DNA from: Larix sibirica
Lineage: Eukaryota > Streptophyta > Pinopsida > Pinales > Pinaceae
NCBI GenBank assembly: GCA_004151065.3
Contig: NWUY0300102901.1
Location: 1-22,913, forward strand
DNA length: 22,913 bases
Direction: 5' to 3'
The notes under the pieces were generated by a model, which was given only the letters and a program-made list of their open reading frames with translations, ran no database searches and was not told where the DNA came from. Below, one piece after another: positions 9,961 to 20,010 of this stretch. The first letter of the stretch is position 1, and each line of letters starts with the position of its first letter. The translations under genes and the position numbers were made by a program.

Positions 9961-12900
9961 AGGAAGTGTATCAGTTATTTCAGGATGTCAACTAGGTTGC
10001 ATACTTTGAGAAATTGCAAGGGTTCGGCGAATAAGTGACATTGGCGTTTGCTAAAAACTTGATTGATGAGAAGCCCACAATTATGGGTATGGAAATTATA
10101 GTCACAGAGGATACCATAGCACAAGTAAAAAGGCTCCCTCCAATTGGGGAATGATGGTTTGGTAGGAGAACACCACTGTCACAAGAAGAAAAGGAATTTT
10201 GTCGAGGAAACGAGAAGTTGCAGCGAAGAGGAAAAGGATACGCACAAGATTCGTTGTCGGGTGTGTGGATGGAAGCATCTCTATTCATTCAGAAGTATCT
10301 AACATGCAAGGGGTGGTACTAGGTAATATTTGCTTACGATCTTAAGCTGTTGTCACACATGAGGCATAATGAATGTTTAAATGTACCTTACTTTCTTTTG
10401 GGAACAATACAATTAATGTCTCGGTCTGCAAAGGATGCTAAAAATCCCTTAGTTGCCTTGAAAAATCATGATTTAGTGAAACTCTTCATCATGTATGTGT
10501 TGGAAGATACACAGACATAACAGAAGGGGAATGAGGCACCGGAGGAAGAATAAATGGTGCAGACGGGGAATGTGGAGCAGCTAGAGGATAATCAAAAGCG
10601 GGAGGAAGTTAGGGTGGAAGTGCAGATGGAGGAAAATAGATCAGATGAAATTGATCATAACGATGACCCTGAAAAAGTGGGGGCTAGACAAACAGAGGAA
10701 CACTCTATTCCCCCACTATTAGAAAGTGAGGTAGATATTATTGGAGAAAACCCTCCCCAATAAAAGTGGCATCCATCATGTGTAATTGAAGAAGAACAAC
10801 CCTCAGTACCACCCACATCGAAGATTAATAAGAAGTGATATGTTGATTTTATGGCTTTTCTTCCTCGCAGAAGGACAAGATCAAAGGGTCTAGAGCCAGT
10901 TGTTATAGAACCTCTAGTTGTTACTCCCAAAACTAGTACACAAGAACTAGTTGCAGGGGATGGGACATAAAGAGAAGCTATTGCAAGTCAGCCTGAAGGT
11001 GAAGGTTCTTCTTCCATGACCTATGGTCCAGCAGAAGTGGACTATATGATGGGTAAATCAGATAGTGGAAATTTTCCTATGGTTACTCATGTTGAAGCTA
11101 ACACAGATGACACCATTCCTGCTCCACAAGAACCAGGAATTTGTGAGAAGGGAAGTGAGGAGGTCGTTAAATTCGAAGATATAGTAGCAATCCCTCCTGA
11201 GATTTATATGGAAGAAGCCATCCCTGATACACAAGAACCAAGGATGAGCAAAGTAGGGAACAAGGAGGTAAAAGGAAGAGACCATGGAAACCTCCTCTAA
11301 AATCATTTTTGAAGACACCACTCCTATCCCACAAGATCCAGGGGTTAGTGAAAGAGAGGATGTAAAGGTTGCTACTTGTGAAACAATTTTTGAAACAATT
11401 GTGGACAATGACATGCTTGCCCCATAAGAACCATGCATTAATGAAAAAGAGAAGAATGACAAAGTTGTTACTCATGAGGTAGTCGTTGACAGTGAGGTGC
11501 TTGCTCCATGAGAACTAGGCACATAAACAATAGGCAATGAGGAACTATTGAGGAGGATCCAACTGCTAAAAATTCAAATTTTGCTAAGGCCATAGTTGAA
11601 AGAGGAGAATCCAGTGCAAAAGGTAAGAAGAAGAAACCCCCTTCTTTGATTAAGCAAGCTTTAAATTTAAAAAGGACTAATCTCAAGCTAAGACGAAGGA
11701 TCGGAGAACTAAGGGATAGGATAAAGGAATTGTCTGGTAATAATCCCTCTGTTGGGACAACTCAACCCGATAGGAGGAGGCTTGTTCCAAGGAGAAGTAG
11801 GATCAAGATAGTAAGGGAATGAACTGACCATGAATGGGAACAAAATTTAATAGATGTAGGGTATAAATATGAGAAAAAGGAACAATGCACGGTGTCTACA
11901 TAAACAGATGCCCCTATGATCCTCTAGGTTGAAAGGGATAAATTGAAAACCTTAGCAGAATCATTGCAAGAGGGAGTGGTATCTATATCAGAGCATTTGC
12001 AGACTATAAGGAGTATTTTAAGAAGGAAGGCAGAGAGAAACTTGTTTTTTATTGGCTAGAAGAAGAGAACTGGAAAAGGGGTAAGAAGAAATTGAGCATA
12101 GCACATGAGAAAATTAAGAAGTAGGAGGAGGAAAAACATAAGATTAAGACCCTTGTCTTCGGAATACTAGAATGCATGGCACCCTCCTCCGCATATGCAC
12201 TATTTTTGAAGGAATGGTTCTTTCTTTTCCAAGAGACAGCATTAGTGCAAGGCAAGACTTGTGTGTTTACAGATCCTAAGTATTTTTGGAAGGTATTATT
12301 TCAGTTTGATGTGTTTACTCAACACTCTCTGTGTGAATTTTATCTGCATGATTTCATCTTTCCTTATGAAAAAGATTTCAATCCCATATGGGGACCTACA
12401 ATTACGAGCCTTTGTGTCTCATATGATGAACCAAATAAGGTAGAAGTTGGCCCAAAATGCTTTTGATAGAAATCAGGCCACATGTGAGCTAACCATCAGA
12501 GTAGAACCAAATCATGCAGATAACTTCATTTGGGCCCAAACCCCAATTTACATATCACCTAAACTGTCCAATTTGGTTGTCTCCATTCAAAATCAGGTAA
12601 TATCTCAATGTGTTACATGTATCAATGATATTTCATCATAGGCTTTGGAATCCAATAGAAGAAGGTGGGTATTGTCATCTACAATAGTAAGGATTAGGGA
12701 ACCCTTTGGGTACTTTAACTTTCAGAGAGCCATGGGGAGGTTGAACAGGTATATATTGTGTATTGAGTAGAGAGGGTTTAGATGGATTGCCCTAAAGTTT
12801 CACTTTCCCCTTATCTGGCCACCTATGGGGAAATATAGGCCTGTTTATGATTTGACATCAGTAGAACAGTAGTGGGGGCCTGAGATGATGATAGTGGCAG

Positions 12901-13010
12901 GGTTCATATCTGTTTTAGAGGATACCTATGATGCTTATAAGCTCGGCACTCTCCATGAAACTTGTTCATTGGCCAATTCAAACATTAAAAGAAATGCATG
13001 AGGATATGCA
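9961..13010 (+). pseudogene. Post-pol ORF of unknown function (env position)
   Basis: A decayed coding region of about 1000 codons lies between integrase and the 3' LTR, on the element's strand, and ends just before the polypurine tract. Parts in order are: a globular-looking N-terminal region (9990-10520) with FAKNLIDEKPTIMG and NVPYFLLGTIQLM; a long acidic region (10550-11000); a degenerate repeat array (11121-11517); a basic segment with a K/R-rich coiled-coil look (11620-11830, 11930-12170); and a C-terminal part (12170-12960) with YFWKVLFQFDVF and WPPMGKYRPVYDL. Athila elements are known for an ORF here that has been called env-like. I see no signal peptide, clear transmembrane helix or fusion peptide, so I do not call it env. 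Stops and frameshifts are frequent. Confidence 0.6.
11121..11517 (+). repeat. Five degenerate coding repeats with core P-x-P-Q-E-P
   Basis: The core (GCT CCA CAA GAA CCA in the first copy) starts at 11121, 11226, 11326, 11419 and 11503, so spacings shrink: 105, 100, 93 and 84 bp. Each core is followed by an acidic and lysine-rich segment. The 100 bp step is not a multiple of three and marks a frameshift between copies 2 and 3. In copies 4 and 5 the Gln codon has become TAA or TGA. Confidence 0.65.
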
Positions 13011-13020
13011 TTAAGTCAAA

Positions 13021-13031
13021 TTGGGGGAAGA
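13021..13031 (+). other. Polypurine tract
   Basis: TTGGGGGAAGA directly precedes the TGTTGGG start of the 3' LTR. This is where plus-strand DNA synthesis is primed in LTR elements, and it confirms the LTR boundary. Confidence 0.85.
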
Positions 13032-14534
13032 TGTTGGGACCATAAATTGCCACCTTTTTGTCATCTTGTTACCTTGTTTCAAATCTTTTTTAAGATACAT
13101 TTCTATGCTTTCTGGCCTCACTTTTCCTATGATTTGATATCTTAAACCAAGGTACAACCTCTTTGACTATTGCATTTATTTTGAGTTATAATTCAAATTG
13201 TTGAGGTGGTTTGTATCTATGTTGGCTTATTGATTGTGTGATTGAAGGATATGTGCAAACAGGACAGGATAAGTTGGTTGCCTGCTGAAAGATCGTTGTT
13301 GTTACTTCTCCATGGGCTTCAGTATTGGACTATCTTTAGTATGTTGTTACTCTGTTGATACTTCCCAAATCGAGATGCTGTCATTACAAAATGACACTTG
13401 AGGATTTGTTCTTCGACCTATGCTCAAGTGTAGGTCTAACAAATGTCAGCATGGAAATATTTGGTTGTCTAGAAATGCAGGAGTATCAGCATCATAATTA
13501 TTTTAGACTAAGTTATGTAACAACCTATTTTATTATTGTAAACTCGGTTGTAACAACATCAACGAGTAACAGATTTTATGCCATAAATTGTATGAACAAC
13601 CTTTAGAATCTTCCATTCTCAAGGTGTTCGATTACTCCATCTTTAGGAATGTTGTTACTCAAAGCATGTATAAAAGACCCAACCCTTTGAAGGCTAGGGT
13701 GTTGAGAATTTTGCACAAGAAAGCTGAAGGGTGTGAACTGAGCATTGTTGTAACTTGTATCTGACTTTTCTTATATAATAGTAATGTGATTTTAATTCCT
13801 TGAATTCTTAAGTCTGTGTTTGTTTACATCCCTGGTTAGGGAAGGAAGGGACCCCTTCACTAATCATGTGTCGTTATTCAGTTATTTAGGAAGTAGATTT
13901 GTGATGTTCAATTATGTAAGTGTGTAGGTCGTTGTTTTCTTTATGAGTTGTTACTCTTATGGTTGCGTGAGTAATTTTCCATCATAGTTGTTATTTGCAA
14001 GATTGATTTACATTTATAATTGCTTACATGATTGGTCTTCAGTAGAGGTTTACCATTTGTGAATTGGCTTTATCAAGATTGTTAGTTCATAGTGATTTAC
14101 CTTGTTGTTACTCTAATTGATTTGGGCTTGGATATTGTCACAATAATTAGATCTCCTTGTATTAAATAGTTTCTTTCATTAATTATTATAGCGGGAGCAT
14201 TCTCTTTAGAAGCAAGTGTGATTGCCATTAGTTAGTATTGTTGCTACAACAATTAGTTTACAGTGTGGAATTCATAGTATAGGATTGCATGGATTGGTAC
14301 AGGTGTGAATTTCCTTTTAAAAGCGGTTACTTGTAACAGAGTGTTGATTGATTGATTGTTTTTGCATTCTTGAACTAAAGTTTGTTTTATTTCCTTTTGA
14401 AAACAAATTGATTGGATTTGATAGCTTGCATAGACATTGCGCATAACCTTGAAATAAAAACACATCCATGGATTGATAAGTAATGTGAAGAGTTGCTTAA
14501 TTGCCTTTTATAAGACAGTTAGAAAACACCAACA
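13032..14534 (+). repeat. 3' LTR of the Athila-like element
   Basis: Matches the left LTR from TGTTGGGACC to ACACCAACA. It has TATAAAAGACC, TATATAATA (13772-13780) and AATAAA (about 14453) at the corresponding places. It lacks the 38 bp lying between short direct ATAGC repeats in the left LTR. Small open frames seen inside it on either strand are chance. Confidence 0.95.
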
Positions 14535-14539
14535 CTATG
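14535..14539. repeat. Target site duplication of the Athila-like element, right copy
   Basis: CTATG directly follows the CA end of the 3' LTR and pairs with CTACG at 1297-1301. Confidence 0.8.
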
Positions 14540-14621
14540 ACAACTGAATATCAAACTACAACTAACATAACTATCTCATGTAGTATATACACGAATAAAC
14601 TATAATAAAATAAAACAACAT

Positions 14622-15610
14622 TTAACTTGCATGGATATTATGAAAAGGTATTGTTGTCATGCCTCTGGCCATTGAGGGCTTGTTGTCTTGAAATTCTCTT
14701 CCTCCCACTGGTACAAACCTGCTAAAACTTTTTAGGGTTGGCTACATGGATTCCTGGTCCATATTGATAACTTGTTGCTGAAGCTGCTCCAATTGACCTT
14801 TAACCACTATCACCTCGAGCTTCCATTTCTGCATTCTTTGTTTTATGTGCTTCAATCTCACTTTCCAGGAGAAGGTTCATTTGTTGGTCATCACCCCAAG
14901 CAGCAACTCGAGCATTGTCTTCCATTTCTCTCCATTCATCCCAATACCTTAAGGTGATGCCCATTTCTCGTTCGAGGTATTGAATGATGCGTAACAAGTA
15001 ATTAACACTAGAATCTAAACACTTCAAACTATGTGAGAGACAACAATCCTGTTCCATTCTCTCTCCATGGCGCGACATGATCAAGTAATCCCCTATTATA
15101 AGATAGGATACTAAAATGAGTATGGGTTTCTGTGAATACTGAAACTATGTAGAAATATTAGACCAAGCCTCTTCAATTACCCATACCCACCAATCGTGAC
15201 TTTGCTCTGAGTCAACCCATATCCTAAATCCATATAAGCAGTCGATGCCACCTTTCTTCATGAGAAGAAGGAATTGATATAACTTCACACCGTGGGTGCC
15301 TGATTAGTATTCTATGTTAACTATTCTGGGAGGTGGGATTTGTACCTTTCGTTCCCTTAACACGACGCTAAACCTTACCATCTTTCCTAGGAAATGATAG
15401 GTGTGTCTTATACAAACTTCACACATCACATCGTTCCATTTTGGGGAATCATCATTCACCACTATGGCTTTAATTTGCATGTTCCTTAATTTCATATGCA
15501 TTTAAGGGATTGGATAATAACTTGTTGTATTTCGGTTGAGAGCTAATTCGCCAGCATGTAGATTAGAGGCGAGATTGGATTCCCTACCAACATCTTTGTT
15601 TAGATCCCTT
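14622..15610 (-). pseudogene. C-terminal part of a minus-strand ORF of unknown function
   Basis: Read on the minus strand from 15610, one frame runs for about 270 codons with only three in-frame stops (after YYPIP, NIEY and SNIST). A shift near 14795 then leads to a final stop at 14622. Recognisable stretches are KWNDVMCEVCIRHTYHFLGK with a C-x2-C pair, VQIPPPRIV, GIDCLYGFRIWVDSEQSHDW, and a charged, probably coiled-coil C-terminal region (RHGERMEQD to EMEARGD) ending with QLEQLQQQV. The frame joins that of 22381-22602 exactly across the LINE insertion. I do not recognise the family. It may be a retroelement accessory protein or a decayed host gene. The regular codon-like reading and few stops argue that it was once translated. 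Confidence 0.55.
15595..15610. repeat. Target site duplication of the LINE, 3'-end copy
   Basis: TTTGTTTAGATCCCTT here is identical over 16 bp to 22381-22396. On the LINE strand it directly follows the A tail. The implied first nick in the opposite strand is CCCTT/ATG, an acceptable variant of the TTTT/AA sites preferred by L1 endonucleases. Confidence 0.92.
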
Positions 15611-15896
15611 TTTTTTGTAAGTTCGAATTTATATTAATAGAACAAAAGAGTACACAGGTGTTCAAGTCGACATAGCCCAAAACAGAGAACCAGACCTTGG
15701 ATGACTTCTGATTATCCTAGAACTAGGTAGAATGTCTTTGCAGAGTTTGTAACAGATCCAATTGAACCCCCATAGGCTGGGGTTATGACCAAGTATCAGA
15801 AAGTAGGAAAACTAGACTGCACCATATGACCGGAGACCATAGAAACCACTAGAACCTAACATAAAGGCTAAAACAAAATATAACTAGAGAAAGAAA
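15611..15896 (-). other. LINE 3' UTR and A tail
   Basis: On the minus strand this follows the stop at 15897-15899 and ends in TTACAAAAAAAA, preceded by TATTAATATAAATTCGA. A 3' end of this type (A+T-rich, ending CTTAC before the A tail) is typical of plant L1 elements. No open frame is present. Confidence 0.75.
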
Positions 15897-16760
15897 TTAC
15901 TCTGGAACCTCCGATATGTCGACACAATTACCAGGCAAGGCCGAGGCCGCAACCATTGCCGAAGCACGAGTCACCATGTCCAGGTCGCGTCTGAACACCG
16001 GCTGCTTCCCCACTTTCCAACCAACTCCCTTACCAACGTGTCTAGTTTGGAATTTAGGGTATCGTGCATGGCCACCTAATTCTAGTCCAGCCGCCTCATG
16101 CTCTCTTTCAGGCGAGCCAGGCGGCTTTCCACCGTCAATGGGAAGCCTTCTAGCTGGATGTGGCTTGTCAGGAAGTCTTCAAAGGCTAAGGTTAACATCA
16201 ACTTCATGGCTCAAAAAAGGCCTAGTGTGTGGGTGTGCCTAGTTTCCCTGGTGCGCGGCGCCCCAGATTCTTCAATTATTTCATCAAATATTTTCCTAAG
16301 CTCCTCAGGAGCCGGGCATGGTCTTTTTCCCAGCGAGCGTCTTTCCCAGTGTTTAGTGCGGGCCTCATCCTGACAACTTAGTTTATTCTCAAAGAAACCC
16401 CTAAGCTTTGTTGTATGTTTCTCAACCCGAGGTGCATCGGAGCGGCGGGGACCATTTGTAGTGCGGTGTTTGGTGACTTTGGTGCGCACCATGATGCCTA
16501 TGAGCGCAAGAATCGGGTCATGAACCATATGGTTGCTGACAGGTTGAATAGTAGGGCGGGCGCAATATACAGCGAGAGCTTCAAGTAAGAGAGCATGAAG
16601 GTGGCGAAAGGGCGGTTGATTAAAGCCAAAGAGCATCTTACGAGCCCCATTAATACGCTTAATTCTTCGCATGTGCCGCCAGAATGAGACATAGTGAGAG
16701 AAGCGGTTGGCATGATCCATGATAGCAAGTCCAGAGTGGAAATGTAGATATCATACATCC
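15897..16760 (-). pseudogene. Additional LINE coding stretch (ORF3-like), unknown function
   Basis: Downstream of RNase H, on the LINE strand, a frame of about 285 codons runs to a TAA at 15899-15897. It includes an unbroken 169-codon piece (16720-16211). Features are: an N-terminal globular part with FWRHMRRIKRING and FRHLHALLLEALAVY; a basic centre (RTTNGPRRSDAPR); KLRGFFENKLSC-DEAR; a hydrophilic segment ending EIIEESGAPR; and a heptad-like segment with VESRLARLKESMRRL and MHDTLNSKLDTLV. A frameshift near 16010 moves the end into the frame of DLDMVTRASAM. Base composition is clearly richer in G and C than the rest of the window. Plant L1 elements normally end soon after RNase H, so this could be a captured host sequence or an unrecognised third ORF. 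The LLLEALAVY block loosely recalls plant mobile domains; that is a guess. Confidence 0.5.
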
Positions 16761-17039
16761 ATTTGCAGAGTGTTTTGATGTTTACGAGTACAGAGGGATA
16801 TTCAAGTTATTGCTAGATCGACCACGAAGGCGGGGAGGAGAAACTGGGCCTGCTTGTCATTTCCCTTATTATGCATGCTCATGATGCGGGTCCATTGTTG
16901 TACTTAGCACGTGTCCCACGATCGCTTGCTCGGGGTAATCCCTAGGATGAAACAATTGGCTTACAACAGCTTGATCCAAGTGCACATTTGGCAGGGAGGT
17001 GTGGCCCACAGTTTGACACCTGCCGTGGGAGAGGCGATC
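16761..17039 (-). other. Broken link between LINE RNase H and the ORF3-like stretch
   Basis: Short pieces in all three minus frames are interrupted by stops. One piece close to the downstream stretch reads IKTLCKWMYDIYIST and seems to be its N-terminal continuation before a frameshift. Another, next to RNase H, continues the ORF2 C-terminus (LREDCANMAQ, then stop). I cannot decide whether ORF2 and the downstream stretch were once one frame. Confidence 0.4.
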
Positions 17040-17560
17040 CTATTGGGCCATGTTGGCACAGTCCTCCCGAAGTTGCGGTGACATGTCAGCATTCCATTCT
17101 TGGTCAAGCTTGTTTTCCGGATGGTCTATCCCCCGGTTGGAAATATTGTCATCCAGTTTGTTGGCATCACGGTGAACATGATGTGGCAAGAGAACCTGAG
17201 TTGGCTTGACATGGGCCACAAGGTTGTCCAATTTTGTTGCTAGCCACCAGTTTGGATTGATTTTGCGAACATTGGAGCTGTTTAGGAGATGAGTCAGGAT
17301 TTGGATCATGAGCTTGGATGCTCCTTCCACAATGAGTTTGTGATAGCCCGCTTCTTCTGCCAGTTGAATTCCTTTCAGCATTGCGAACAATTCCGTTGCA
17401 TTCTTTCTCTATGTTCCAAGTGACTCCGCGTAGATTTTTAGGATGTTATCTTGGTTGTCCCTGAAGGCCCAACCAATTCCAGCCGGGTCGGGGTTGCCTC
17501 TACTGGCACCATCAAAGTTAAGATTGAAAAATCCTACATCCAGGGGAGACCAAGAGGTAG
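17040..17560 (-). pseudogene. LINE ORF2 C-terminal RNase H domain (RVT_3 type)
   Basis: The domain begins with NLNFDGASRGNPDPAGIGW; the catalytic Asp is in FDGA at 17516-17505. After a stop (LGT-stop-RKNATEL), the helix with the conserved Glu (NATELFAML) follows. The third acidic position is lost: LIVEGAS stands where families read LIVEGDS (about 17330). The final motif HVHRDANKLDD keeps its Asp. Some plant L1 elements have acquired this RNase H type at the end of ORF2. It would remove template RNA after target-primed reverse transcription. The longest open piece is 17390-17040. Confidence 0.85.
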
Positions 17561-18700
17561 GACTGTTGTTTCCTGTCCGATTTCTTAAGGAGGTTTGTTG
17601 GGGCGCTCGTGGTTTGATGTCCCAAGCCTAGAGAATTCGCCAGTCCTAAGTTTGAGTTCTCCAATCCTTCGAGGACCATTGGGAGCTAGTGATCATTTCT
17701 CTAATGTTGGATTGGATTTTATTCCAAACATAATCTGTATGTTGGCTTTGGTTCTGGAATATATGGTTGTTCCTCTCCTTCTAGATTTCCCAAAGTGTGA
17801 AGCCTCGAAATAGTTTCCAAAGTCTATTTACAATCTTGGTCTCACTCATTTGATTCCATTACTTTGATATGGTTTTTTTGATGCATTATCAATCACGATC
17901 GAACTATCTGAATATGCTAGCCCCCCTGTCCCATAGCTGTTGGGAAAATGGACAATGGTTGAGAATATGTTATGTCGTTTCTTTTGTCATGTAACATAGG
18001 TGGAAGATGGAGGGACCGTAGAATCCATGCTTAATGATACGATCCTAGGTGAGGATTCTGTCCCAAGCAATGATCCAAAGAAAGACAACAACTTTTGGCC
18101 AGAGATTTTGTGTCCATATTTGGGACCATATATCATCTTGTTGGAGTTGATCTTACTAGGTGAGGATACTGCATGCCTCTTTCAGAGTGAAGGTGCCTTT
18201 GTTGGTATGTCCCCATCGTAGGATGTCTTATCCATTCTGAGTAATGATTTTGCGGGATTGAAGCCCCTTTTCGAGTATGGTCCATTGTTCATCTGTGGGG
18301 TTCGGATGCCATTACTGTATATCAATCCAGTCTCTCCATTGGGCCTTCCATTCACGGTGGTTCCAAAATTGAGCAACATGTATTTTGTTGGAATCTATGG
18401 AGGCTTGCCTGAGGTTTTGTGTATGGTATAGCAAGTTGAGTTTGGAGCGTTGTTTCCAAGCATCATCCTAGAAGAGGGCAGTTCGACCATTACGAATTTC
18501 CCAGAAGGCGTGTTCTAGAATTAGTCCCATGTTCTGCCGTGCGGCCTTCCAAATAATTGATCCTCCTTCATAGTCCTGAAGACAAATCAGATCTTGGAGT
18601 TGCATTTCTAGGTCCCTATTTGCGATGCCAGATTTGAGCCCAGAGCGATTGCGGAGAGGTTAACCATCACCACTAGAGTTTTGCAGACATGGCCTAATTT
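17561..18700 (-). pseudogene. LINE ORF2 linker with zf-RVT domain, decayed
   Basis: The region between RT and RNase H is scattered over frames with many stops. Recognisable words in order are: SIIWKAARQNMG and FWEIRNGRTALF, the block usual before the zinc-binding domain; WRDWIDIQ; GTFTLKEA; VVVFLWIIAWDRILT; and IIKHGFYGPSIFHLCYMT. The last two are the start of the zf-RVT domain, in which one expected Cys is read as Phe. The C-terminal His/Cys part (THNIFST) is frameshifted. Nothing here could be functional. Confidence 0.75.
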
Positions 18701-20010
18701 TCTGTAGCAGGGTCTCTTAATCCTATCCCACCTTTGTGCTTGGGTATGCATAATTTATCCCAGGAGACTAGGGCCCATTTTTTTCCTTTTTCCTTTGAAC
18801 CTCCCCAAAGAAACATTTGTTGGAGAGATATGATTTCGTTCAAGAACTTATTTGGTGCAAAAAAGATTGAAAAGAGATAAGAACACATGCCTCAGAGGAC
18901 ATAATTAAGGAGGACTAATTGGCCTAGAATGTTAAGAGAATGGAAGGTCCAGTTGGATAGGCGTTTCTCCAAGTTGGCAATGAGATTAGACCATGACTTG
19001 TTTTGCACCACAGAGGAGATCAGAGGGGATCCCAGATAGACTGAAGGTAGAACTCCTCTTTTGAAGGAGAGGAGGAAGGATATCCGTAGTTGAAGACTTA
19101 GGGGAGTGTTGAAGAAGAAGGTTTTAGACATGTCGTTGTTGAGGGTTAGGCCGGAAGCATTCATGAAAATTGAGGCCAGGCTCTTGAGGATGCGGGCTTC
19201 TCTTATAGTGGCTACTGCCAAAAGCATCATGTCGTCCACAAATTGAAGGTGCGAGGCCTTGATATTATCACCAACTGGGTTAAGTCCAAAGAGATGATTA
19301 CTGTTGAGAGCATCCTTCAAGGTTCTGCCAAGTCCTTCCATCATCAAGATGAAGAGAAAGGGGGAGAGAGGGTCCCCTTTACGGATGCCTCTTGAGGCAC
19401 CAAAAGTAGGGGAGGGGGATCCATTCACTAGGATTGAGAAAAAGGAAGAGGAGGTGAGGGTCATGATCCAATTGACCCACTAGGGATGGAAACCGAAGCC
19501 TAGCAAAATTTGTTGCATATAGTGCCAGGCCATTTTATCAAAGGATTTAGAGAGGTCCATTTTGATTAGCATACCTGGTTTTTTCTGGGTTCTGAGCGAG
19601 TGGATGGTCTCATGAGCAGCAAGAATGTTGTCCAAGATTTGTCGACCCTCCACATAACCGGATTTTTATTCCGATATAAGGTGAGTCGGTATGGGATTTA
19701 ACCAATTTGCAATGATTTTGGTAATGATTTTGTAAATGACATTGCAAAGGGAGATGGGCAGAATTTACCTAGATGAACTAGAGAATCTTCTTTTGGGATG
19801 AGAGTGATGAAGGTAGCGTTGAGAGAAGGAAGAACATTTAACCTTTGTCTGGATTCCTCCACAGCTTCCCCGATATCCTGTGTGACAATCTGCCATCAAT
19901 GATGGTAGAAGTCAGTTGTGAAGTCGTCATGTCCTGGGGCCTTTCCCACAGGCATCTCCTTAATGGATTTTGTTACTTCCTACAGAGTGATTGGAAGGAT
20001 AAGGATATCA
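18701..20010 (-). pseudogene. LINE ORF2 reverse transcriptase domain, decayed
   Basis: The polymerase makes cDNA directly on nicked target DNA. The fingers begin near 19990 with KEMPVGKAPGHDDFTTDFY and continue as NATFITLIPKED. After frameshifts, the first catalytic Asp is in MDLSKSFDK (Asp at 19557-19555). The uninterrupted 190-codon piece (19464-18892) holds GIRKGDPLSPFLFILMMEGL, the catalytic FVDD at 19242-19231 and NDMSKTFFFN, then VYLGSPL and NWTFHSLNILGQLVLLNYVL. A second piece (18888-18694) gives the thumb with FLWGGSKEKGKKWALVSWD and KGGIGLRD. The catalytic residues are conserved but stops separate the pieces. Confidence 0.93.

Larger units (their letters stand above)
1302..14534 (+). 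mobile_element. Athila-like Ty3/gypsy LTR retrotransposon, full length and decayed
   Basis: The element runs TG...CA between two LTRs of 1539 and 1503 bp and is flanked by a 5 bp target duplication. It has a primer site matching tRNA-Asp (2844-2860) and a purine tract (13021-13031) touching the 3' LTR. Internal order is gag, protease, RT, RNase H, integrase, a 1 kb spacer and a post-pol ORF. This order, the tRNA-Asp primer, the long LTRs and the extra ORF after integrase point to the Athila lineage. By eye the LTRs differ at roughly 8% of positions in their first 440 bases, so the copy is old. Every coding domain has stops or frameshifts. It inserted close to the 3' end of a minus-strand unit. 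The lineage call rests on structure and motif recall, not on a tree. Confidence 0.93.

Noticed and set aside
11058-11475. Two overlapping minus-strand frames of 134 and 102 codons
   Set aside because: They are antisense shadows of the acidic repeat part of the post-pol ORF and match no family.
9961-13010. Envelope glycoprotein for the post-pol ORF
   Set aside because: Position alone suggested it. No signal peptide, transmembrane anchor or fusion peptide is visible in any frame.
14253-14465. 70-codon minus-strand frame in the 3' LTR
   Set aside because: It lies wholly in LTR DNA and is broken in the left LTR; it is chance.
15916-16242. Plus-strand 108-codon frame
   Set aside because: It is antisense to the LINE ORF3-like stretch and reflects the G+C-rich composition; the minus frame has better protein character.
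16498-16758. 86-codon minus-strand frame with hydrophobic segments
   Set aside because: It overlaps the 169-codon frame in another register. Its first dozen residues may belong to the N-terminus of the ORF3-like stretch before a frameshift; the rest looks like a shadow.
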